Shown here: piece by piece, positions 5,543 to 9,702 of the stretch | Layout: each line of letters begins with the position of its first letter | How positions within the stretch are numbered: the first letter of the stretch is position 1 | Source of the DNA: Nitrosotalea sp. | GTDB taxonomy: Archaea; Thermoproteota; Nitrososphaeria; Nitrososphaerales; Nitrosopumilaceae | NCBI GenBank assembly: GCA_022545805.1 | Contig: JAKEIJ010000162.1 | Coordinates: 1-9,702, forward strand | DNA: 9,702 nucleotides | Direction of reading: 5' to 3' | Translations under genes and position numbers: made by a program | Notes under the pieces: model-generated | What the model was told of the DNA's origin: nothing | The model's input: only the letters and a program-made list of their open reading frames with translations | Database searches by the model: none

Positions 5543-6337
5543 ATGAGTGAAGAACCCGAACAACAACAGGATGAAAAGACTACTGCCAAAGGCATCATAG
5601 ATATGATGCTTGGGGGCGGCAAGTCAGGAACCTTGGACAGTGAGAGTCTTATCAAGGAGACACAGAAAAGGGTGTGGAGTTCGCTCAAAAAAGGATACGA
5701 GTATGATTATTCGGTAGATGAATCGGATACATTTTTGCGAAAACATGTTGCACAAAAATTGCACATGATTGTAATGTTTGTAGATCTAGTGGGCTCTACA
5801 GATATGGCCTTACTTTTACCGCCAGAGAAACTCGGAATAATAATAAGTTCATTTTCACAGGAGATGCGATCTGTAATACGACATCATGGCGGATATGTTC
5901 TAAAATATGTAGGAGATGCAGTCATTGGATACTTTATCGCAGAAGAAAGCCCACTTGTAGTATCAGATAGTGCAGTAAACTGTGCTAGAACGATGATAGA
6001 CGTAATCGAACGTGGAATAAATCCAATACTTAGTGAGTATGACTATCCAGAATTGCGTGTCAAGATAGGGATGGACTTTGGAGAGAACGTGGTTGTCAGA
6101 TATGGTGCAGACCAAGTCCGCTCGCATGTAGATATACTTGGTCCTGCAGTAAGTATTGCAGCAAAGATCACAGCACTTGCAAAACCTAATCAGATCCTAG
6201 TTGGTGATGACATTTATGACAAGCTTCATCCTACTCTGAAAAGTCTTTTTGAGAAGATAGAATGGGTAGACAACAGATGGTCATACCAAGACAAGAAGAC
6301 TGGAAAAACTTACAAAGTTTATGCCATGCATACCTAG
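5543..6337 (+). CDS. Class III adenylate/guanylate cyclase domain protein with altered catalytic residues
   Basis: The 264-residue protein has an acidic, Gln-rich N-terminus (1-70) with no membrane segment or sensor domain, then one class III nucleotidyl cyclase domain (about 74-225). Both metal-binding aspartates are present: D81 in FVDLVGST and D125 in LKYVGDAVIGYF. K121 and D197 (HVDILG) sit where adenine-selective cyclases have Lys and Asp, so ATP to cAMP is the expected reaction. In the block normally DxxGxxVNxAxR, here DILGPAVSIAAK, the ribose-orienting Asn is S204 and the transition-state Arg is K208. Activity may be low, altered or lost. Class III enzymes work as dimers. It lies 7 nt after a zinc-ribbon gene and its stop codon overlaps that of a small antisense gene. 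No cyclic-nucleotide-binding protein is in the window. Confidence 0.88.
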   Translation: MSEEPEQQQDEKTTAKGIIDMMLGGGKSGTLDSESLIKETQKRVWSSLKKGYEYDYSVDESDTFLRKHVAQKLHMIVMFVDLVGSTDMALLLPPEKLGIIISSFSQEMRSVIRHHGGYVLKYVGDAVIGYFIAEESPLVVSDSAVNCARTMIDVIERGINPILSEYDYPELRVKIGMDFGENVVVRYGADQVRSHVDILGPAVSIAAKITALAKPNQILVGDDIYDKLHPTLKSLFEKIEWVDNRWSYQDKKTGKTYKVYAMHT

Positions 6338-6483
6338 ACAGTAAATCTGTCAGGGCATTCTACGTGTTCATAATGATGATCTGTAAACTTTTGATCAACA
6401 ATATACATTACAATTTTGTATAAATCAGTCGAACCAATGTTTTTTTTACATTTTATACAATGCAATGATATTGTTTTTGACAT
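6334..6483 (-). CDS. 49-aa Cys/His-rich small protein, tail-to-tail with the cyclase
   Basis: This ORF runs from ATG 6483 to TAG 6334. Likely zinc ligands are H8, C9 and C12 (LHCIKCKK), then H36, H37, H40 and C43 (DHHYEHVECPD). The middle (YKIVMYIVD) looks like a beta strand. A TATA box (CTTATAGA, minus strand) is centred 27-28 nt before the ATG, which fits a leaderless transcript and greatly raises the odds that the frame is real. Its stop overlaps the cyclase stop at CTAG (6334-6337), so both genes end on the same four bases. The eight-T run seen on the plus strand near 6440 is its Lys-Lys-Asn codons. It fills what would otherwise be a 289-nt gap. No family is recognised; a zinc-binding role is inferred from the ligand pattern. 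Confidence 0.6.
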   Translation of the reverse strand: MSKTISLHCIKCKKNIGSTDLYKIVMYIVDQKFTDHHYEHVECPDRFTV

Positions 6484-6491
6484 TTAACTGG

Positions 6492-6529
6492 TGTCGATCA
6501 GGCCATTCTATAAGGATCGGCGATCGACA
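6492..6529. promoter_or_regulatory. Inverted repeat bracketing the TATA box of the 49-aa gene
   Basis: TGTCGATC (6492-6499) and GATCGACA (6522-6529) are perfect 8-bp inverted copies, with an inner GCC/GGC pair (6502-6504/6519-6521). The minus-strand TATA box (6507-6514) lies in the middle, so one arm lies between TATA and start and the other at or beyond the BRE. Two subunits of a repressor could bind the arms. As RNA it would be an 11-bp hairpin, but the promoter position makes an operator likelier. Confidence 0.45.
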
Positions 6530-6564
6530 GAATTTGATAAGAAATGACATACACTTGACACAGT

Positions 6565-6574
6565 ACTATATCTA
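6565..6574 (+). promoter_or_regulatory. TATA box of the Met-rich protein gene
   Basis: ACTATATCTA predicts a start near 6595 and a leader of about 30 nt. That leader contains a two-codon ORF (ATG AAA TAG, 6598-6606) ahead of the main ATG. The rest of 6530-6626 shows nothing else. Confidence 0.4.
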
Positions 6575-6626
6575 ATGCGTAATTTTGTGAGTAAACATGA
6601 AATAGAGGCCAAGAAGAATTCTAGTC

Positions 6627-6962
6627 ATGTGGCCTTATGATGTACGAAAAATGATGGAGTCTTTTGGACATACAACTGATATGCTAAATTCTCCATTTGC
6701 ATTTCCAAGATTACCACCACGTGTAAATCCCCCACAAGGAATAGCAAGTGCTGCAATGGTTAAGAACAGCATAGTACAAGACGCTGACATGATGATGAAC
6801 AAACTTTCAGGTCACCATGTAATGTTTCAAAGATATGCTGCTGGCTTGTTTAACATGACACCAAATCGATTCAATCCAGGACATCCAATGCACATGGCAA
6901 CACAAACAGTTGACACACTACATGAAGAAATGAGAGACTCAGAAAAGAGAACCTGGCTTTGA
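6627..6962 (+). CDS. Met- and His-rich small protein, unknown function
   Basis: This 111-residue protein has 13 methionines and 6 histidines. A Pro-rich patch (FAFPRLPPRVNPPQG) covers residues 24-38. A helical, Met-rich second half includes DADMMMNKLSGHHVMFQRYA and HPMHMATQ, then a charged Glu/Arg end. There is no signal peptide, transmembrane segment, Cys or known catalytic motif. Met and His clusters can bind Cu(I) or Ag, and copper matters to ammonia oxidisers, but an amphipathic scaffold or granule-coat helix would also look like this. The start is ATG 6627, the first in-frame ATG after the TATA box; a weak GAGG lies 18 nt upstream. The gene seems to be transcribed alone. Confidence 0.7.
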   Translation: MWPYDVRKMMESFGHTTDMLNSPFAFPRLPPRVNPPQGIASAAMVKNSIVQDADMMMNKLSGHHVMFQRYAAGLFNMTPNRFNPGHPMHMATQTVDTLHEEMRDSEKRTWL

Positions 6963-7001
6963 AAGCGGACCTTGGTAAAGAAAAGAAAAAGTAATTCCAA
7001 C

Positions 7002-7010
7002 TTTTATAAA
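7002..7010 (+). promoter_or_regulatory. TATA box for the 7033 gene
   Basis: TTTTATAAA is centred 27 nt before the GTG at 7033, so the mRNA should begin at or beside the start codon. This supports GTG over any downstream start. Confidence 0.6.
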
Positions 7011-7032
7011 GCATAAACTTGCTACATTAACT

Positions 7033-7425
7033 GTGCAAAAAACACCCAGTCAAAAATGGACTGAACAAATAACACATTATAGAAAAAAATGTCAGACGAT
7101 TCTAGAATTATCAAAATCAATTAGATACGTAGGACTCGTAAATGAATACGGCAGAACCATGACTGGGATAATCAGACCAGGCCTTGCAACGTTGCTATCC
7201 AATGAATCCACAAGAAACGAATTCTTTCTTGTTTCAACAATGCTCACAATGCGTAACAAGGCAAGCGCTGCACTTGGAAACATTGACAGCATCATACTCA
7301 AGCATGATAAAGTGACAGTCATCATATTTCAACGAAAAGAGGGAATTTACTATATCTCAGTCAACAAATCCGTAATTCCTGATGCAGTAAACAAAATTAT
7401 TTCAAAAATTAAAAAAATTATTTAG
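7033..7425 (+). CDS. Small alpha/beta protein, first of two paralogues (possibly DUF6659)
   Basis: This 130-residue protein starts with GTG directly behind a strong TATA box and has no leader. The layout is an N-terminal helix with a cysteine (C23, KKCQTILELSKSIRYVG), a Gly-Arg turn, a middle Arg/Met-rich helix, then strands (KVTVIIF, IYYISVN) and a C-terminal amphipathic helix of Ile and Lys. The protein encoded at 8774-9121 has the same order: C-x2-IL-x6-IR, a two-strand hairpin, a helix, a strand of IFQ(K/R)(D/E)GI and a closing I-x-KIK helix. They are therefore paralogues. From memory they resemble DUF6659 of Nitrososphaerota, which I could not check. The build recalls a roadblock or profilin-like fold. 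No catalytic residues are evident. Its stop overlaps that of the convergent VOC gene. Confidence 0.75.
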   Translation: MQKTPSQKWTEQITHYRKKCQTILELSKSIRYVGLVNEYGRTMTGIIRPGLATLLSNESTRNEFFLVSTMLTMRNKASAALGNIDSIILKHDKVTVIIFQRKEGIYYISVNKSVIPDAVNKIISKIKKII

Positions 7426-7832
7426 AGTGGAGCAAATCCATGGAACCCACGGGCTTGTTTTGCACCATCATCAAAGGATGGCTCAAATAATGACACCATG
7501 TACTTGTCAGGATCTAGCACAATACAGTTTTTTCCTGCCTTGTGCGAAATAACATCTCTGTACACTGGGACGTTTTTTGCCCTGAGTTCTTTTACAGCAG
7601 ATTCTATATCCCCCACGACCAATCCTATGACTATACCATTGTCAATTGATGTTCCAGTATTGATGGGCTTGGTTGCCGGATGCAGTATGACCGTAGCACC
7701 TTCTTTTGCCAACTCTACCCAGTTTTCCCTACTATTTTTGATTGGCAAGCCAATCACTTCATGATAAAACTTTATGGATTTTGGCAGGTCAGAGACGGCA
7801 AGTATTACGCTACCAAGGTGTCTAATATTCAC
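7422..7832 (-). CDS. VOC / glyoxalase-fold protein
   Basis: This 136-residue protein has two beta-alpha-beta-beta-beta modules, as in glyoxalase I, bleomycin-resistance proteins and extradiol dioxygenases. Module 1 starts IRHLGSVILAVSDLPKSIKF and continues YHEVIGLPI; module 2 starts IVIGLVVGDIESAVKELRAK and ends with LDPDKYMVSLFEP. Possible metal ligands are H5, E40 and E117. The His expected near the start of module 2 (H-x-A/G-F-x-V-x-D) is missing (IVIGLVVGDI), so a normal Ni/Zn lactoylglutathione lyase is unlikely and the substrate is unknown. The start is GTG 7832; the ATG just upstream is out of frame, and a TATA box (TTTTAACA) is centred 26 nt upstream, giving a leaderless mRNA. It overlaps the end of the convergent 7033 gene by four bases. 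Confidence 0.85.
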   Translation of the reverse strand: MNIRHLGSVILAVSDLPKSIKFYHEVIGLPIKNSRENWVELAKEGATVILHPATKPINTGTSIDNGIVIGLVVGDIESAVKELRAKNVPVYRDVISHKAGKNCIVLDPDKYMVSLFEPSFDDGAKQARGFHGFAPL

Positions 7833-7874
7833 ATACAGGGTAAGTCATCGTAGTGTTAAAAGATTATGGTAATG

Positions 7875-8093
7875 CTAGACTACCTGTACCATAGTTTCGG
7901 TGCGTTCTACACCCTTTATGTTTTGAATTTCGGTTGTGACATCCTTTATCATGGACAGGTCTTTTACATCAATGAGTGCGACTGCATCAAATTGTCCACT
8001 TACTGCAAATGAATCATAAACTGATTTTACCATACGAAGTCTTGCAGCTATAAGCTTTTTCGGAGATTTGACTAGTACTACGGCTTTGACCAA
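7875..8093 (-). CDS. Stand-alone Lrp/AsnC ligand-binding (RAM) domain protein, second of pair
   Basis: This 72-residue protein equals one RAM domain, the amino-acid-sensing half of Lrp/AsnC regulators, with no helix-turn-helix. The order is typical: strand (KAVVLVKS), helix (AARLRMVKSVYDSF), AVSGQFDAVALIDVKD (compare TGxYDhhhhhxxxD), helix, then IKGVERTETMVQVV at the end. Such domains dimerise and usually form octamers that bind amino acids. The start is TTG 8093. It is set by a perfect Shine-Dalgarno GGAGGTG 8 nt upstream, and there is no other start without losing the first strand. It overlaps the upstream RAM gene by 16 nt, so translation is likely coupled. Lacking a DNA-binding domain, it may modulate full-length Lrp proteins or an enzyme. 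Confidence 0.82.
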   Translation of the reverse strand: MVKAVVLVKSPKKLIAARLRMVKSVYDSFAVSGQFDAVALIDVKDLSMIKDVTTEIQNIKGVERTETMVQVV

Positions 8094-8326
8094 CCCATAT
8101 CCACCTCCACTTCTATTAGAGTCTCTGTTGAAACAATTTCTTTTATCTTTTTAAAATCAATTACAACATTATTGATTTCGTCAATTGTCCCCTGTAAAAC
8201 TACGGCAATGTCTGCCCTTCCTGTCACAACCATTATTTCCTTGACTATCTTCCTTGTTTTTTTCAGTGATGCAATAACAGGATCAACTTTACCCGGTTTG
8301 ACGGTTATCAAACAGAGAGATCTCAT
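8078..8326 (-). CDS. Stand-alone Lrp/AsnC ligand-binding (RAM) domain protein, first of pair
   Basis: This 82-residue single RAM domain with no DNA-binding region starts MRSLCLITVKPGKVDPVIAS, followed by KEIMVVTGRADIAVVLQGT and the closing IVSTETLIEVEV. The TG-R-AD-I loop aligns with the SG-QFDA loop of the next gene, so the two are distant paralogues. ATG 8326 is chosen; a TTG directly before it (8329) would add one residue. A TATA-like ACTTATCC lies 25-28 nt upstream of either, so the mRNA is probably leaderless. The last codons hold the GGAGGTG that drives translation of the next gene, overlapping it by 16 nt. Equal output and similar folds suggest a mixed oligomer, which is inference. Confidence 0.83.
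   Translation of the reverse strand: MRSLCLITVKPGKVDPVIASLKKTRKIVKEIMVVTGRADIAVVLQGTIDEINNVVIDFKKIKEIVSTETLIEVEVDMGWSKP
8102..8108 (-). promoter_or_regulatory. Shine-Dalgarno site setting the TTG start of the second RAM gene
   Basis: GGAGGTG on the minus strand is a full complement of the archaeal 16S 3' end, 8 nt before the TTG at 8093 and inside the first RAM gene. It is the strongest ribosome site in the window and settles an otherwise doubtful non-ATG start. Confidence 0.7.
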
Positions 8327-8383
8327 CAATCCTGTATTGGTGTGATGATGGATAAGTCTTTTTGATCAGTTACCAGGAGAAAT

Positions 8384-8647
8384 CTAATCGTCGCTTGCTT
8401 CTTGAGAACGTGCTTCTTCTAAGTATGCCTTTCTTGCCTCTAGTTCTGCTTCCTTGTCAAGCCCTGCATCATCCTCTACCACAATGATACCATCATCTTC
8501 GTGAACTACATCCTCTTTGAGTTTGGTCTTTTCTTTTGGTTTGACCTTCGGAGCTTCCTTTTTTACCACTTCTTTTTTAGATGACTCCTTTTTCGAGGCC
8601 TCTTTTTTGGCTTGCTTTTTTGCTTCCTTTTTCTTGTCCTTTGTCAT
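8384..8647 (-). CDS. Lys/Glu-rich low-complexity protein
   Basis: The protein has 87 residues from ATG 8647. The first half is almost all Lys, Glu, Ala and Ser (MTKDKKKEAKKQAKKEASKK, continuing as KKE repeats), strongly basic and likely disordered or a single helix. The second half turns acidic (HEDDGIIVVEDDAGLDKEAE) and ends in a helical ARKAYLEEARSQEASDD. No membrane segment, Cys or known domain is present. A TTG six codons earlier (8665) would extend it, but the TATA box (GTTTAAAAG, 8677-8685) is only 16 nt from that codon and 34 nt from the ATG, so ATG with a leader of about 8 nt is preferred. Basic tails of this kind often touch nucleic acid or the ribosome; that is inference only. Confidence 0.7.
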   Translation of the reverse strand: MTKDKKKEAKKQAKKEASKKESSKKEVVKKEAPKVKPKEKTKLKEDVVHEDDGIIVVEDDAGLDKEAELEARKAYLEEARSQEASDD

Positions 8648-8730
8648 AAGACGATTATCCAACAAGTAACATCGTCCTTTTAAACTTGTCTTATCTTTAC
8701 AATATCAAATAATTCCTTCACAATTTGAGC

Positions 8731-8736
8731 AAAAAA
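8731..8736 (-). terminator. T-run after the second paralogue gene
   Basis: Six T on the minus strand, about 40 nt after the stop of the 8774-9121 gene and before the promoter of the Lys-rich gene. It fits an archaeal T-tract terminator; there is no hairpin. Confidence 0.35.
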
Positions 8737-8773
8737 GCCGATTTTCGCATATCATTGAAATTATCAGATGACA

Positions 8774-9121
8774 TTAGATAAGATCTTTTATTTTTTCAAT
8801 TATTGAGTGATGATCAGATGTAGGCTCGGTGGATAAAATGAGTATCCCATCCTTTTGAAATATAGTCAATAGTTTCACTTTGCCTTTTGATTCTACAATC
8901 CAGTCGGTATTGCCAAGTTTATCTGTGAACATCTTATCCATCATTGCTTTTACTGACACCTGATGATGTGCCAAGGCGGCAAGATCTTTGTCAAGAAGAG
9001 GAATAACACCATCTTTTCTTGCAGTAGACACTAGTTCTTCATCTACTATCTTGCCAGCAAATCTAATCTTTGGATCTAGTGCTAGTATTTTTTTACAATA
9101 GTTTGTAGGATCTACACTCAT
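8774..9121 (-). CDS. Small alpha/beta protein, second paralogue (possibly DUF6659)
   Basis: This 115-residue protein starts MSVDPTNYCKKILALDPKIR. It shares the helix-hairpin-helix-strand-helix layout of the 7033 gene product, including C-x2-IL-x6-IR near the start, KVKLLTIFQKDGILILSTEP against KVTVIIFQRKEGIYYISVNK, and an IIEKIKDLI end against KIISKIKKII. The middle differs strongly, so they are old paralogues or members of a large family. From memory the family is DUF6659; this is unchecked. ATG 9121 is preferred. An ATG six codons upstream (9139) is only 17 nt from the TATA box (TTAAATAG, 9153-9160) and would precede the predicted transcription start, whereas 9121 gives a leader of about 10 nt. 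Function unknown. Confidence 0.75.
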   Translation of the reverse strand: MSVDPTNYCKKILALDPKIRFAGKIVDEELVSTARKDGVIPLLDKDLAALAHHQVSVKAMMDKMFTDKLGNTDWIVESKGKVKLLTIFQKDGILILSTEPTSDHHSIIEKIKDLI

Positions 9122-9192
9122 TTTATATCTAAAACGCATTTGTCAAAATACCCTATTTAAGACATGTTTTAGAGTTCAACAGATATAATTAA

Positions 9193-9202
9193 TTTTATAA
9201 AA
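9193..9202 (+). promoter_or_regulatory. TATA box of the membrane protein gene
   Basis: TTTTATAAAA is centred 29 nt before the ATG at 9227, which predicts a leaderless or near-leaderless mRNA. Confidence 0.6.
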
Positions 9203-9226
9203 TATAACAACAGACTTGAAATTAAA

Positions 9227-9598
9227 ATGAATAAAATTCAGAGATATCTGGTTGTAGTTCTTGTATCAACTTGTATCGTTGGTGGCTTTGGCATACCACT
9301 TGGAGATCCAAAATTTCTAATTCCAGCCATCATACTAGAGTCATCATTTATTGCACTTGCGATAGTTTCATTCAAGAATTTTCGATATGCATACATTCCA
9401 AATTTCATTATTGCGGGTATAGTCATTGCAGGTAATACCACATCTCCAAAACACTTGGAAATCATGTCGACATTTCATCCGTTTTACAATGCGATTGTAC
9501 TAATCATAGGCGGTTATGTCTTGCAGGTATTACTACTAATAACAAATGCAATGTCACTTCGAGAATATCGAATTACCAAGATAGAAAAATCCGGTTAG
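9227..9598 (+). CDS. Four-helix membrane protein, unknown function
   Basis: This 123-residue protein has four likely transmembrane segments: about 7-25 (YLVVVLVSTCIVGGFGIPL), 30-50 (LIPAIILESSFIALAIVSF), 55-70 (IPNFIIAGIVIAG) and 85-108 (YNAIVLIIGGYVLQVLLLI). Short charged stretches flank them, and the C-terminus is basic (REYRITKIEKSG). The first segment could be mistaken for a signal peptide but has no clear cleavage site. No Cys pair, catalytic motif or transporter signature is seen. It starts at ATG behind a strong TATA box and appears to be its own transcription unit; nothing downstream within the window is clearly co-transcribed. Base and codon use match the neighbours. Confidence 0.75.
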   Translation: MNKIQRYLVVVLVSTCIVGGFGIPLGDPKFLIPAIILESSFIALAIVSFKNFRYAYIPNFIIAGIVIAGNTTSPKHLEIMSTFHPFYNAIVLIIGGYVLQVLLLITNAMSLREYRITKIEKSG

Positions 9599-9702
9599 GG
9601 TAAGATATCTCATTAGAGTTAGGACCGAATGACGGAATTTTTCACGTATAAAATATCAAAAATACGATAGATTTTCAAACATAACTTAAGGTGCCGCCGG
9701 CA

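Noticed and set aside
6337..6351. GACAG-TAAAT-CTGTC hairpin right after the cyclase stop
   Set aside because: The five-pair stem has no following T-run and lies in the coding end of the 49-aa gene.
6361..6410. C/D-box sRNA suggested by ATGATGA near 6372
   Set aside because: No matching D (CTGA) and C'/D' boxes at proper spacing; the bases are His and neighbouring codons of the minus-strand small gene.
6440..6447. Run of eight T after the cyclase as its terminator
   Set aside because: On the minus strand these bases are Lys-Lys-Asn codons of the 49-aa gene, which has its own promoter; the run may still slow plus-strand transcription but is not best called a terminator.
8705..8755. Sixteen-codon minus frame with CSNC before a TGA, in frame with the Lys-rich gene downstream
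   Set aside because: It looks like half a zinc ribbon interrupted by a stop, but it is very short, has no promoter of its own and overlaps the T-run and promoter of the next gene; chance is likelier.
9646..9702. TATA-like GTATAAAATAT followed by GC-rich GTGCCGCCGGCA at the right edge, as the start of a tRNA or gene
   Set aside because: Only about ten GC-rich bases are visible; they could equally be the end of a minus-strand gene. The window stops too early to call anything.

Overview
The window is AT-rich archaeal DNA. It most likely comes from an ammonia-oxidising Nitrososphaerota (Thaumarchaeota, Nitrosopumilus/Nitrosotenuis-like). Four things point there. There is a secreted-protein start carrying the tryptophan-rich IPxWIKxNAxW...DxEFIN module typical of this phylum. 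Most genes have an archaeal TATA box 22-29 nt upstream of the start codon and almost no leader. Stand-alone Lrp/AsnC (RAM) domains and tiny zinc-ribbon proteins are abundant. Two paralogues belong to a small Nitrososphaerota-type family of unknown function. I see no transposon, CRISPR array, phage gene or recognisable defence system; this looks like chromosomal core and near-core sequence.

Layout. Positions 1-228 (-): start of a secreted protein that runs off the left edge. 309-383 (-): tRNA-Val(CAC). 432-905 (-): zinc-ribbon protein. 947-1063 (-): 38-aa AN1-like zinc finger. 1088-1528 (-): purine-type phosphoribosyltransferase, divergent from an Nramp Mn/Fe transporter (1658-2914, +). The transporter converges on threonine dehydratase (2976-4184, -) across a two-way T-tract. 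A 299-nt gap (4185-4483) holds a 72-nt imperfect hairpin that may be a small RNA. 4484-5344 (-): coiled-coil unknown, divergent across a TTTAAA element from a two-gene operon (+) of a 43-aa zinc ribbon (5404-5535) and a class III nucleotidyl cyclase (5543-6337). A 49-aa Cys/His protein (6334-6483, -) overlaps the cyclase stop. Then come a Met-rich protein (6627-6962, +), the first copy of the unknown family (7033-7425, +), a VOC/glyoxalase-fold protein (7422-7832, -), two overlapping RAM-only proteins (7875-8326, -), a Lys/Glu-rich protein (8384-8647, -), the second family copy (8774-9121, -) and a four-helix membrane protein (9227-9598, +).

How the genes fit together. Threonine dehydratase opens isoleucine synthesis and the phosphoribosyltransferase fits base salvage. 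The Nramp transporter brings in Mn or Fe and has two palindromes at its promoter, as expected for a metal-responsive repressor. The cyclase suggests cyclic-nucleotide signalling, but two of its conserved catalytic positions are altered. The RAM pair looks like a translationally coupled, possibly heteromeric, amino-acid sensor without a DNA-binding domain. First genes of transcription units look leaderless, often with GTG or TTG starts, whereas the downstream genes in the cyclase operon and the RAM pair have Shine-Dalgarno sequences.

The most notable items are the 4368-4439 hairpin, the small gene antisense to the cyclase end with an inverted repeat bracketing its TATA box, the altered cyclase, and the RAM pair.
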